Assembly: GCF_028765165.1 (NCBI RefSeq)
Contig: NZ_JARADB010000003.1
Span: forward strand, 1,374,042 to 1,438,041
Reading direction: 5' to 3'
Source of the DNA: Paenibacillus sp. MAHUQ-63
GTDB taxonomy: Bacteria; Bacillota; Bacilli; Paenibacillales; NBRC-103111
DNA length: 64,000 nucleotides
Positions within the stretch are counted from its first letter, which is position 1. The number at the start of each line of letters is the position of its first letter. Under the pieces are notes generated by a model, which saw only the letters and a program-made list of their open reading frames with translations, ran no database searches and was not told the DNA's origin. Shown here piece after piece: positions 43,569 through 52,238 of this stretch. The position numbers were made by a program, and so were the translations under genes.

Positions 43569-43763
43569 CTACCAATCCAGCTGCGGCTCGGTAATGATTC
43601 TTATGCTTTCTTTTGGTTTCATTGTGAATCCGCTTTCGATTGATGGGAGGGGATCTAACATCGTGAGCATCCCTTTCTCGGAGCCGCCGCAATACAAATA
43701 GGCCCAGCCGCTTCGTCTCACGACGGCATCGCCGATGTCGTCGTGAGTCAGAGCAGAGGGCAC
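43569..43763 (-). CDS. Possible small or fragmentary gene
   Basis: A 64-codon frame from a GTG at 43763. The translation looks protein-like (WAYLYCGGSEKGMLTMLDP, then GFTMKPKESIRIITEPQL), but I recognise no family, and there is no ribosome-binding site. It lies in the 445-base gap between the chemoreceptor and lplT-type genes, where nothing else was found. It may be a remnant of a decayed gene or chance. Confidence 0.2.
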   Translation of the reverse strand: MPSALTHDDIGDAVVRRSGWAYLYCGGSEKGMLTMLDPLPSIESGFTMKPKESIRIITEPQLDW

Positions 43764-43847
43764 TTAAGGCTGCTGCTTATTTTATTCAAAGTGTATCAAG
43801 GCAAACATTCGCAGCATCTTGAGGCTTCCGTCTATCGCGGTGATCTG

Positions 43848-45017
43848 CTAAATCGCCGTTTTCAGCCGTTCCCGCTGCACGATCAGATAGACTACGAACA
43901 CGGCCAGCATGCAGGCGATCCCGGTGATCGACAGATCCGGAGACAGCCCATCCTTGGAGATTTGCGTGTAGATCCCGACGCCCCCCAGCATCATCGCATT
44001 TTCGATGAAGTTTTGAACGGCAATCGTTTTCCCCGCCCCGATCATTCCCTGTCCCTTATCCTGCAGGATCGTATTCATCGGTACGATAAACACGCCGCCG
44101 CTGAAGCCCACCAGGAGGAGCAGAGCAATCGTCATGTACAGGTTCGTGATAAGCGGGAACAGCAAAATGACAATGATCATGATGATACCGAACACGAAGG
44201 AATTATAATAGCGCCGGGCCGGAACAAGCTTCGGCGTCGCCAGCGCCCCGATCATGATGCCGACGCCGGTGACGGCCACCAGCAGCGAAATCTGATCGAC
44301 CGACTGGATGCCGAGATGCAGCGGTACCCAGGCAATGATGGCAAGCCGAACGACCGACGATGTCATCCAGAACGAGCCCGTGCCGACGAGCGAGAAACGG
44401 GTAGCCCGATCCTCCAGCAGCAATCTCATATCCGCCGCAAAAGCTTTGGCCGCCTGGCCGTAGCGAATCGCCGGATTGCCGTGCAGCTTAGGCATCTGAA
44501 GCGTCATCGCCAGCGAAATCAAATAGAGCGCCAAGCAAGCGGAGATGGAACCCGGGAGCGACATCTTGGCCAGGATGCCGCCGCACACCGAGCCAAGCAG
44601 AATCGCCATGATCGTATAACCTTCCAGCCTTGCATTTGCCCGCAGAAGCTCCTGATCGGAATGCGTCAGCGAAGGCAGAATTCCATACTTGGCCGGCGAG
44701 TAGACGGCAGCTCCTATTCCGACAATGCCGTAGCTGACTGCCGGGTCTACATGCAGGAACATGGCCAGAATGCCCAGGCTTTTAAGGGCATTTCCGACGA
44801 GAAGGACGCGGGACTTGGAATTTCTGTCGGCGAATGCGCCGACGAATGGCGCAAGCAGGACGAATGCCGCAAGGAACGAGCCCTGCACGACACCGATGTA
44901 ATAGTCGGGAAACGCATGCTGTTTAATTATGGCGAGCGTGATGAAGAGAATCATGTTGTCGGCACATGCAGATAGAAATTGAGTAAAGTAGAGTAGCTGA
45001 AGAGGTTTCATTCTCAT
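43848..45017 (-). CDS. lplT: LplT-like MFS transporter (lysophospholipid flippase)
   Basis: Membrane transporter of 389 residues (E. coli LplT has 397) with about twelve segments. It starts LQLLYFTQFLSACADNMILFITLAIIKQ and carries VGAFADRNSKSRVLLVGNALKSLGI and AAVYSPAKYGILPSL, all typical of the LplT branch. LplT flips lysophosphatidylethanolamine or lysophosphatidylglycerol to the inner leaflet, where Aas re-acylates it. It follows the aas-like gene by 15 bases on the same strand, the reverse of the E. coli order, and together they form a lysophospholipid repair operon. Confidence 0.88.
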   Translation of the reverse strand: MRMKPLQLLYFTQFLSACADNMILFITLAIIKQHAFPDYYIGVVQGSFLAAFVLLAPFVGAFADRNSKSRVLLVGNALKSLGILAMFLHVDPAVSYGIVGIGAAVYSPAKYGILPSLTHSDQELLRANARLEGYTIMAILLGSVCGGILAKMSLPGSISACLALYLISLAMTLQMPKLHGNPAIRYGQAAKAFAADMRLLLEDRATRFSLVGTGSFWMTSSVVRLAIIAWVPLHLGIQSVDQISLLVAVTGVGIMIGALATPKLVPARRYYNSFVFGIIMIIVILLFPLITNLYMTIALLLLVGFSGGVFIVPMNTILQDKGQGMIGAGKTIAVQNFIENAMMLGGVGIYTQISKDGLSPDLSITGIACMLAVFVVYLIVQRERLKTAI

Positions 45018-45032
45018 ATTGGGTTCGCTCCC

Positions 45033-47192
45033 TTAAGATGCGTGAGGATCCTGCAGAGCACGCCGCTTGATCGTCACATAGTCGATTTTGCCGCTGCCGA
45101 GCAGCGGCAATTGTTCCACGAAGCGAAGCTCCGAAGGCATATAGATCGATGGATGCCCCTGCCCCTTCATCGCTTCTCTAAGCGCATGCAGTTGGACGCT
45201 CGGATTGTTATGATAGACAACGATCCGCTCCCCCTTGCGCGTATCCGGCACCGCGATCGCAGCGCACAGCGCATGGGGCGGCAAGCTAGCGGCGACCAGC
45301 TCTTCAACCATCGGCAGCGATACTTTCTCGCCGCCGATTTTGGCGAAAGACTGCAATCTCGCCTGGATCGTCAAGAATCCCTCGCTATCCATCTGAACGA
45401 CATCGCCGCAGCTGTACCATTCCGGGCAAGGGACGAAGCCCTGGCCATGGATCAGATACCCTTTCATAACATTCGGGCCCTTCACCAGCAAATGGCCGCC
45501 CTTCTCAATTCCATCCACCTTCTCGATCCGGATCTGCATTCCCGGCAGCACCCGGCCAACAGTTCCTTTCCGCACATACATCGGCGTATTCAGCGAAATG
45601 ACCGGCGCCGTTTCCGTCGTTCCGTACCCTTCAAGAATCCGGATACCGAACTTATCCGCCCACGTTTGCCTCACTTCTTCCTTCAGCTTCTCGGCGCCGG
45701 CCACTACGTATTTGAGCGCACAGGCGAAATCATAAGCATGCGCCGTTCTCGCATAAGCCGCCAGAAACGTTGACGTACCGAATAAAATCGTAATGTTCCG
45801 ATCATAGACGATCTCAGGTATAACCTTGTAATGGAGCGGATTCGGGTACATGACCACTTTCATGCCCGATAAGATTGGCAGCATCGTACCGGCTGTCAAG
45901 CCGAACGAATGAAACATCGGCATCGCGCCGAGCACAACGTCGGACGCATTGAAGGCGATCGCGACTTTAGCCTGCTGAATGTTGGCATAAATGTTGCGGT
46001 GAGTCAGCACAACTCCCTTCGGTTTACTTTCACTGCCCGAAGTGAAGAGGACGACTTCGTTCGCGTCTTGCCCGACAGGCCCCTCCGTCTTCCGTATCCA
46101 ATCGAGGAGTCCGCGCCATTTATGAGCAAAACCAATGGTCGTTTTCATATCTTCCAGATAAATGATCGTATGCAAGCTGCCTGCTCCTTCGATGAAACCG
46201 GCGAGATCCGCCTTCTCCACGAAGGCTCTGGACGTAATAATCGTCGTTGCAGACGCGGTTTCGCAAGCATCCAGCATCGCCTGCTTCCCGGCGGAGTAAT
46301 TCAGGATCGCCGGCGTAATGCCCAGGCGGAATAGCGCGAACAGCGTAACGGCATGCGCCGCTGCATTCGGCAGGAGCACGGCTGCGCGCTTCTGTCCGGA
46401 CAGCTCCTGCTCCAATCGGCGAGCGATTGTATAAGTGGACAGCAGCAGCTTGCGGTAGGATAACGCTGCATCGGCCATCACATCTTCGCAAATGATCGTC
46501 CCGTAGCCATGCTGCCGGGCCGCAAGGAGCAGCTCATTAAATAAGTTGATCTGCGGCTTCATCCGGCTGTCCAGCAGATGGCTCTGCATGCGGCTGCCGA
46601 TCTCGTCCGTGGCCCGCTCCTTCTGCGCTCTCCGCGTGAGTTTCTCGTCCACAGCCACTTGAAACGCTTCGCCGATTGAAATGGTTACCGCCGGAAACCA
46701 GATCTGCTTGATTTTGCCGCGGAGGTAGGAAAGCTTGGAATGCTCCAGACCGTTCAAGGCCACCGGCACCATACGGGCCTGAGACCTCACCGCGATGTAA
46801 CCGATGCCGCCGTAGAGCTTCATCATGCCGCCTGTCGTGGTAATGCGCCCCTCCGGGAAGATGACAAGCGGCGTTCCGCTTTGCACGGTTTTGAGCATTT
46901 TGCGTACGGAGTAGGGGTTCAGCGGATCCACCGGAATGTGCGCCCGGAAGTGAAGCAGCCAAGCAAACCGCTTGGCGATTCGCGTGTTCACCACGAAAGC
47001 CACTTCCTTCGGCAGGATCAGCGCAAGCAGCGCCGCATCCAGCAAGGAAACGTGATTCGGCACGAGCACCGTTTTCTCCGACAAAACAAGCCGTTCCATT
47101 CCTTTCACTTGGACTCGAAAGCTGGCAAGAACAACGGGGCGCAGCAGCGGAAGCAGCAGCCTTAGCAGCGTAATAAACAACCATTTGATCAT
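45033..47192 (-). CDS. aas: Bifunctional acyltransferase / acyl-ACP synthetase, Aas-like
   Basis: Two-domain membrane-associated enzyme of 719 residues, the same length as E. coli Aas. The N-terminal PlsC-type acyltransferase has the HX4D motif in VPNHVSLLDAALLAL and the second motif IFPEGRITTTGG. From about residue 225 a complete AMP-binding acyl-ACP synthetase follows, with the phosphate loop VVLFTSGSESKPKGVVLTHRN and the later EGYGTTETAPVISLN. Aas re-acylates lysophospholipids using fatty acid and ATP. The ATG at 47192 follows AGGAGG; the frame upstream of it has no such site. A perfect inverted repeat lies 123-144 bases upstream. Confidence 0.9.
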   Translation of the reverse strand: MIKWLFITLLRLLLPLLRPVVLASFRVQVKGMERLVLSEKTVLVPNHVSLLDAALLALILPKEVAFVVNTRIAKRFAWLLHFRAHIPVDPLNPYSVRKMLKTVQSGTPLVIFPEGRITTTGGMMKLYGGIGYIAVRSQARMVPVALNGLEHSKLSYLRGKIKQIWFPAVTISIGEAFQVAVDEKLTRRAQKERATDEIGSRMQSHLLDSRMKPQINLFNELLLAARQHGYGTIICEDVMADAALSYRKLLLSTYTIARRLEQELSGQKRAAVLLPNAAAHAVTLFALFRLGITPAILNYSAGKQAMLDACETASATTIITSRAFVEKADLAGFIEGAGSLHTIIYLEDMKTTIGFAHKWRGLLDWIRKTEGPVGQDANEVVLFTSGSESKPKGVVLTHRNIYANIQQAKVAIAFNASDVVLGAMPMFHSFGLTAGTMLPILSGMKVVMYPNPLHYKVIPEIVYDRNITILFGTSTFLAAYARTAHAYDFACALKYVVAGAEKLKEEVRQTWADKFGIRILEGYGTTETAPVISLNTPMYVRKGTVGRVLPGMQIRIEKVDGIEKGGHLLVKGPNVMKGYLIHGQGFVPCPEWYSCGDVVQMDSEGFLTIQARLQSFAKIGGEKVSLPMVEELVAASLPPHALCAAIAVPDTRKGERIVVYHNNPSVQLHALREAMKGQGHPSIYMPSELRFVEQLPLLGSGKIDYVTIKRRALQDPHAS

Positions 47193-47314
47193 GGTGACTC
47201 CTCCTAAGCGTTCGCATGGCGATACTGGAAATCCGGCATAAAACACGAAGTTTATTTGGGCTTCTCTTAATACCAGGTCATAATTCCATTGTATTCATCT
47301 GCCGCCGTTGTGAT

Positions 47315-47336
47315 AGTACTAACTTTACTTAGTACT
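47315..47336. promoter_or_regulatory. Perfect inverted repeat AGTACTAA-N6-TTAGTACT upstream of aas
   Basis: Two 8-base arms with a 6-base spacer lie in the promoter region of the aas-lplT operon. The half-site TTAGTAC resembles that of the lipid regulator FapR, but the arms point the other way. A close match with the same spacing lies at 14432-14452. Confidence 0.6.
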
Positions 47337-47407
47337 GTCTGCGGTGCGAGTGCCAGCTTGCGTTTCCCCTTCCTCTCCCTTCCTTCACCTCCCATCGCAG
47401 TCTCCAC

Positions 47408-47440
47408 AAAATAGACCGCGGCACGGGCTGCAGCGGTCTA
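47408..47440 (-). terminator. Terminator of the VOC gene
   Basis: TAGACCGC pairs with GCGGTCTA around a 13-base loop, and the minus strand continues ATTTTG. It also insulates the aas promoter region. Confidence 0.8.
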
Positions 47441-47457
47441 GTCGTCAAATGCATATG

Positions 47458-47835
47458 TTATTTCGAAACTTCACTGGTTAAAGCCAAAGTGTTGCCTTCC
47501 GAATCCTGGAAGAAAGCCATCCAGAGATCGAAGCTTCCCATGTCGGCCACTTGATGCGGTTCGCCTACGAACGCAACGCCTCGGTCCATGAAGGTCTCAT
47601 ATACGCTCTTGATGTCGTCGACTTTGTAGTAAATCACCGAACCCGGGTGGTTGAATTCAGCTTTCTCCGGGAGACTCAGCATCAAGCGGATGCCGCCGCA
47701 ATCGAAGAAAGCCATCTGTCCCGCTTGGAACAGGAATTTCATCCCCAAGGTGTCGCGATAAAAAACTACGGCTCTGTCGATGTCCCCCGCATGAACGGAA
47801 ATTTGTGCGATTTGAGTTAGACGGTTTGTGCTCAT
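47458..47835 (-). CDS. VOC-family (glyoxalase/bleomycin-resistance-like) protein
   Basis: Cytoplasmic protein of 125 residues with two beta-alpha-beta-beta-beta modules. It starts QIAQISVHAGDIDRAVVFYRDTLGMKFLFQAGQMAFFDCGGIRLML, containing a metal-type His, and ends FQDSEGNTLALTSE, the usual second-module motif with its Glu. The VOC fold covers lyases, dioxygenases and resistance proteins, and nothing here decides between them. It is monocistronic, with a terminator after it. Confidence 0.88.
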   Translation of the reverse strand: MSTNRLTQIAQISVHAGDIDRAVVFYRDTLGMKFLFQAGQMAFFDCGGIRLMLSLPEKAEFNHPGSVIYYKVDDIKSVYETFMDRGVAFVGEPHQVADMGSFDLWMAFFQDSEGNTLALTSEVSK

Positions 47836-47981
47836 CCGTGTTCACGTTTCCCCTTTCGACTGGATCTGTCCATATTTTACCATGGCGGACGGATCTAGGC
47901 ACCTGTAGATGGAGACGAACTCCCACAGGAAAACAGGCGACCGGTGAGCAGGCCTCGCGAGCACATCCGTACCGACTCGAC

Positions 47982-48713
47982 TTACACGCCCAACACCTTC
48001 CGCAGCTTCGCCGGAAAATCTGTAATAATCCCTGTCACACCGGTGTCGATCAGCCGTTGGAAGTCGCGGACATCATTCGCTGTATAAGGATACACCGCAA
48101 GTCCCGCGGATGACGCCAACTCGGCATCCTCTTTCTCGAAATGGTGGTGGCTCGGGTGCAAAGAATGCACCTCCACTCCCATTTGCTCCGCATAGGCCGC
48201 GTGATTGATCAAATCGGCTGCATACAGCAGGCCGACTTTGACGGCAGGCTCCGCCAGCTTGATCCGGCGGATCACTTTATGATCGAACGAGGAGATGACC
48301 ACATCCTCCATACGTCCGCTCTCACGTAGAAAAGCGAGCAAAGACTTCTCCATCCGCCCTGCATAGGCATGCTTCACTTCCACATTGATCAGACGGCCGC
48401 GCGGCACGAGGTCGAACACGTCCCGCAGCAGCGGCACCCGCTCCCCGGTGAACGCTTCGGAGAACCAGAATCCGGCATCCAGTCCTTTGATATAATCCCA
48501 GCTGTGCTCGCCAATAAGTCCGGAGCCGTTCGTTGTTCGGTCCAGCGTAAAATCATGGCACACAGCAATCTCGCCATCCAATGTGAGATGAACATCAAGT
48601 TCGATGCCGTCCGCCCCTTGCTCGAAAGCGAGAGCGAAAGATCCTAACGTATTTTCAGGCGCTTCCCCGGCCGCTCCGCGGTGGCCGATCACAATAGGTT
48701 TACTTGCTGTCAT
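47982..48713 (-). CDS. ugpQ: Glycerophosphodiester phosphodiesterase, UgpQ-like
   Basis: Cytoplasmic TIM-barrel enzyme of 243 residues that hydrolyses glycerophosphodiesters to glycerol-3-phosphate plus an alcohol. The motif IGHRGAAGEAPENTLGSFALAFEQGADGIELDVHLTLDGEIAVCHD holds the two catalytic His residues and the metal-binding Glu/Asp. No signal peptide, as in UgpQ and unlike secreted GlpQ. The ATG at 48713 follows GGGAGA. It is divergent from ugpAEB (207-base gap with a Pho-box-like sequence), so uptake of a glycerophosphodiester and its hydrolysis are genetically linked. Confidence 0.9.
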   Translation of the reverse strand: MTASKPIVIGHRGAAGEAPENTLGSFALAFEQGADGIELDVHLTLDGEIAVCHDFTLDRTTNGSGLIGEHSWDYIKGLDAGFWFSEAFTGERVPLLRDVFDLVPRGRLINVEVKHAYAGRMEKSLLAFLRESGRMEDVVISSFDHKVIRRIKLAEPAVKVGLLYAADLINHAAYAEQMGVEVHSLHPSHHHFEKEDAELASSAGLAVYPYTANDVRDFQRLIDTGVTGIITDFPAKLRKVLGV

Positions 48714-48820
48714 ATCGTTCTCTCCCATCTATTCATCGGTTTCATGACCAAATTATAGCTCCATCACTCAGCGCTTGCCCAGTAGACAAGCGTAAAGGTT
48801 ACGTAAATCCGCAAGGAAAA

Positions 48821-48848
48821 TTCACAAATCATTTAACTGTATTTAACA
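48821..48848 (+). promoter_or_regulatory. Pho-box-like repeats upstream of ugpA
   Basis: TTCACA (48821), TTAACT (48833) and TTAACA (48843) repeat with a spacing of 10-12 bases, as in the TTHAHA-type repeats bound by PhoP in Bacillus. A possible -10 TAAGCT lies about 20 bases downstream. An inverted repeat CGCTTG-N9-CAAGCG is at 48772-48792. Confidence 0.55.
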
Positions 48849-48920
48849 TTGGTCAAATAAGCCGCGGCTAAGCTAGATCAGGTACAGGCCAGTTACTAAC
48901 TTTCATGGAGGAACGATGTC

Positions 48921-49892
48921 ATGAGTACGATAGATCGCGATGTACCGTTTCCAACGGCTGCATCTTCCGCTAAGCCAATCAACGTTAAAGCAGGGCTTCC
49001 CCCTCGTACCCTTCTGTCCGCACGATGGGCGGAGACGCTGCTAGGCTATGTTTTCTTGCTGCCGTCGCTTGTCTTGTTCGGCATATTCTTGTTTTACCCC
49101 TTGCTGCAAACCGTCTATCTCAGCATGCACGAGACGGATCCCAGAGGCCGCGTAGCCGATTATGTAGGCTTTGACAATTTCATTGCCATCTTCACTTCCG
49201 AGCGCTTCTATCAAAGCTTGAAAGTGACAGGCCAATTCACCTTACTGACCGTGCCGGCCAGTATCCTTCTAGCCCTGCTGCTCGCCGCACTTACGCACAA
49301 TCATCTGAAAGGCATGCGTTTCTTTCAATTCGTATTCTCGCTGCCGGTTGTCCTCTCTGTCGGGACATCCTCCGTCATCTGGATGATGCTGTTCCATCCC
49401 AGCGTCGGGATGCTGAACTATCTCCTGCAAGCTGCCGGCTTGGAGCCAGTCGCCTGGCTGACCGATCCGAGATGGGCGCTGCTCTCCGTCTCCTTGATGA
49501 CCGTGTGGATGAATCTGGGCTTCAATTACATCGTCCTGTTCAGCGGACTTCAAGGCATTCCGGACGACATCTACGACAGCGCCTTAATCGATGGTTCCGG
49601 ACCGATCAGAACCTTCGTTCAAATCGTGATGCCGCTGCTGTCTCCAACCCTATTCTTCGTCACCATCGTCTCGATCATCGGCGCTTTCCAGTCCTTCGGA
49701 CAGATTCATATTCTGACCAAGGGCGGACCGGTCAACACGACGGACGTTCTCGTTTACACGCTGTACCAAGACGCTTTCATCAATTTCCGTTTCGGCATCG
49801 GAAGCGCCCAGGCGCTGGTGCTCTTCACCATTATTTTGCTGCTCACCTTGCTGCAATTCAAAGTATTCGAAAGGAATGTTCACTATCAATGA
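48921..49892 (+). CDS. ugpA: Glycerol-3-phosphate/glycerophosphodiester ABC permease UgpA
   Basis: Permease of 323 residues with six membrane segments after a 30-residue polar tail. The EAA-type loop is IYDSALIDGSGPIRTFVQIVMPLLSPTLFFVTI, and the C-terminal part ends ...GGPVNTTDVLVYTLYQDAF and VFERNVHYQ, matching E. coli UgpA to its last residues. GGAGG precedes the ATG at 48921. It is coupled to ugpE by an ATGA overlap and belongs with the UgpB lipoprotein. The import ATPase is not encoded nearby. Confidence 0.92.
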   Translation: MSTIDRDVPFPTAASSAKPINVKAGLPPRTLLSARWAETLLGYVFLLPSLVLFGIFLFYPLLQTVYLSMHETDPRGRVADYVGFDNFIAIFTSERFYQSLKVTGQFTLLTVPASILLALLLAALTHNHLKGMRFFQFVFSLPVVLSVGTSSVIWMMLFHPSVGMLNYLLQAAGLEPVAWLTDPRWALLSVSLMTVWMNLGFNYIVLFSGLQGIPDDIYDSALIDGSGPIRTFVQIVMPLLSPTLFFVTIVSIIGAFQSFGQIHILTKGGPVNTTDVLVYTLYQDAFINFRFGIGSAQALVLFTIILLLTLLQFKVFERNVHYQ

Positions 49893-50710
49893 ACCGACAT
49901 CTGCAAAATACTTTCGTCTATGCCCTGCTGGTCATTGCCGCCGCGCTTGTGCTGTATCCGATTTTCTACACGTTTGCGTCTGCGCTCATGACGCCCGAGG
50001 AAGCTTCGGCTTATCCGCCGCATATGCTCCCCGGCAGCTTCTACCTGGGAAGCATTCAAGCCGTCTTCGATCTCGTGCCGATCGCCAAGTTTGTGACCAA
50101 CAGTCTGATCGTCTCGATCATCATCATGGTAGGTCAGCTCATAACGTCCGCGATGGCCGCTTACGCATTTGCGAATATCCGTTTTAAAGGGAAGGCTGCG
50201 GTCTTCGCCCTGTTCATGGCTACGATGATGATTCCTTGGGAAGTTACAATTATCCCTAACTATTTGACCGTCAAGAAATGGGACTGGCTCGACAGCCTGC
50301 AAGGGTTGACCGTCCCGTTCCTGGCGACGGCTTTCGGCACGTTCCTGCTGCGCCAATTTTTCCTGCAGCTGCCGAAGGAGCTGTTCGAAGCGGCGCGCAT
50401 CGACGGCTGCGGCCATATCCGCATCTTCTGGCGCATCGTGCTGCCGCTGGGCCGGCCTGCACTCGCTACACTGGCTGTCTATGCGTTCTTGAACGCCTGG
50501 AACATGTACTTGTGGCCGCTGCTCATTACGAACAGTGAAGACATGCGCACCGCGCAAATCGGCATCGCCATGCTGCAATTCGAGGAGCTCACCGTATGGA
50601 ACCTCGTTCTGGCAGGCGCCACAATCGTTCTCCTGCCTTCTCTCATCCTGCTCGTGCTCGGGTTAAAGCAGCTCGTCCGCGGACTTACCGCCGGCAGCGT
50701 GAAAGGTTAA
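49889..50710 (+). CDS. ugpE: Glycerol-3-phosphate/glycerophosphodiester ABC permease UgpE
   Basis: Second permease, 273 residues. The stretch FLLRQFFLQLPKELFEAARIDGCGHIRIFWRIVLPL contains the EAA loop, followed by AWNMYLWPLLIT and the C-terminal QLVRGLTAGSVKG, all very close to UgpE. The ATG at 49889 overlaps the ugpA stop; the long open frame upstream of it lies within ugpA in another frame and is not coding. It completes the membrane part of the importer. Confidence 0.92.
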   Translation: MNRHLQNTFVYALLVIAAALVLYPIFYTFASALMTPEEASAYPPHMLPGSFYLGSIQAVFDLVPIAKFVTNSLIVSIIIMVGQLITSAMAAYAFANIRFKGKAAVFALFMATMMIPWEVTIIPNYLTVKKWDWLDSLQGLTVPFLATAFGTFLLRQFFLQLPKELFEAARIDGCGHIRIFWRIVLPLGRPALATLAVYAFLNAWNMYLWPLLITNSEDMRTAQIGIAMLQFEELTVWNLVLAGATIVLLPSLILLVLGLKQLVRGLTAGSVKG

Positions 50711-50794
50711 TCTTTGTTGGCTGCTCTGCTTTGGCTCTAACGGCCAAGGCGGAATTCCATATATCTAAATTAAAAAAGGGAGAGAAACAAACAC

Positions 50795-52183
50795 ATGAAA
50801 TACGTAAACATAAGAACATCCGCACTCGCCATGACTGCCTTCATGATGATGCTGACCAGCGCTTGCGGCAAAGCCGAAGTTGCATCCTCCGGCTCCACGG
50901 CAGCTGCCAGTCCGTCAGCGGCTGCATCAACTGCACCTGCCAAAACGTCTGAGCCCGTGAAAGTCATTTGGTGGCACTCCATGAGCGGTGAGCTCGGTCA
51001 AGCCGTCGATAAGCTTGTGGCCGATTTCAATGCCTCGCAGAGCAAAGTGAAGGTTGAGGCTGTTTTCCAAGGCACTTACGATGAAAGCTTGAACAAAATG
51101 AAAGCTTCGATGGATACGAAGAGCGGTCCGTCCCTTATTCAAGTGTACGAGATCGGTTCCCGTTTCATGATCGATTCCAAAGCGATTACGCCGGTTCAGA
51201 AATTCGTTGACAGCGATAAATTCGATCTTTCCCAGCTGGAAGAAAACATTTTGAACTACTATAAATTTGACGACAAATTGTATTCCATGCCTTTTAACAC
51301 GTCCAATCCGATCCTGTATTATAACAAAGACATGTTCAAAGCTGCCGGTCTCGATCCGGAGAAGCCGCCAACTACGTATGAGGAAGTGGCCCAAGCAGCG
51401 CAAGCGCTCAGCAAAGACGGCAAAGCAGGCGGTTCGTTCGCCATCTACGGATGGTTCATGGAGCAGTTCTTTGCCGGACAAGGCGCAGAATTCCTGAACA
51501 ACGGCAACGGCCGCACCTCCCCTGCAACCGAAGCTCTTGTCAACAATGACGCAGGCGTCAAAACTTTGACATGGTGGAAACAAATGGTGGACAATAAGTC
51601 CATGCAAAACCTCGGCCGCAAAACCGACGATACCAAAAAAGCTTTCGCTGCGGGGCAAATCGCGATGACGCTCGATTCCACAGCTTCCTTGCGCGGTATC
51701 GTAACAAGTGCAGAGGGCAAATTCCAAGTTGGAACAAGCATCCTGCCTAGACCGGCAGACGCCAAAGACGGCGGTGTGGTTGTCGGAGGAGCAAGCCTCT
51801 ACATTCTGAACAACAAATCCGAAGCGGAGCAGCAAGGCGCTTGGGAGTTCATCAAATTCCTGACCAATCCGCAAACGCAGGCATGGTGGCATGTCAACAC
51901 AGGCTACTTCCCGATTACGAAAATAGCGTATGATGAGCAATTGGTCAAAGACAATCTTACGAAATATCCGCAGTTCAAGACCGCCATCGACCAGCTTCAT
52001 AACACCAAAGCGAATAAAGCTACGCAAGGCGCTGTCATGGGCGTATTCCCGGAAGCCCGCCAAATCGTAGAGACGGCGATCGAAGAAGCGCTCACTGGCA
52101 AGAAGGCGCCGAAGGACGCGCTGGATGCAGCCTCCAAAAGCATTGCCGAGAAGCTTGCAGCCTATAATAAGACCGTAAAATAA
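50795..52183 (+). CDS. ugpB: Glycerol-3-phosphate/glycerophosphodiester-binding lipoprotein UgpB
   Basis: Lipoprotein of 462 residues. Signal peptide up to the lipobox LTSAC near residue 27, then a Ser/Ala linker. The mature part has VIWWHSMSGELGQAVDKLV, PSLIQVYEIGSRFMIDSKAITPV, YSMPFNTSNPILYYNKDMFKAAGLDP, NLGRKTDDTKKAF and TGYFPITKIAYDE, each closely matching E. coli UgpB. AAGGGAGAG precedes the ATG. It lies 84 bases after ugpE and gives the substrate specificity for glycerol-3-phosphate and its diesters. The next transcript, serC, has its own promoter. Confidence 0.93.
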   Translation: MKYVNIRTSALAMTAFMMMLTSACGKAEVASSGSTAAASPSAAASTAPAKTSEPVKVIWWHSMSGELGQAVDKLVADFNASQSKVKVEAVFQGTYDESLNKMKASMDTKSGPSLIQVYEIGSRFMIDSKAITPVQKFVDSDKFDLSQLEENILNYYKFDDKLYSMPFNTSNPILYYNKDMFKAAGLDPEKPPTTYEEVAQAAQALSKDGKAGGSFAIYGWFMEQFFAGQGAEFLNNGNGRTSPATEALVNNDAGVKTLTWWKQMVDNKSMQNLGRKTDDTKKAFAAGQIAMTLDSTASLRGIVTSAEGKFQVGTSILPRPADAKDGGVVVGGASLYILNNKSEAEQQGAWEFIKFLTNPQTQAWWHVNTGYFPITKIAYDEQLVKDNLTKYPQFKTAIDQLHNTKANKATQGAVMGVFPEARQIVETAIEEALTGKKAPKDALDAASKSIAEKLAAYNKTVK

Positions 52184-52202
52184 TCGGCTTCCAGAAAAAG
52201 TA

Positions 52203-52231
52203 TTGACCTTTGCGGTTAACAGGCATATAGT
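52203..52231 (+). promoter_or_regulatory. Promoter of the T-box-serC transcript
   Basis: TTGACC (52203-52208), 17 bases, TATAGT (52226-52231), giving a leader of about 238 bases. Confidence 0.75.
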
Positions 52232-52238
52232 TAGAGTC

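Noticed and set aside
43480..43701. A 73-codon plus-strand frame before the lplT gene region
   Set aside because: No ribosome-binding site, no family resemblance, and it overlaps another weak frame on the other strand.
47315..47336. FapR operator in front of aas
   Set aside because: The half-site fits, but FapR sites have TTAGTA before TACTAA with about 5 bases between; here the order is reversed, so it is reported as an unknown operator.
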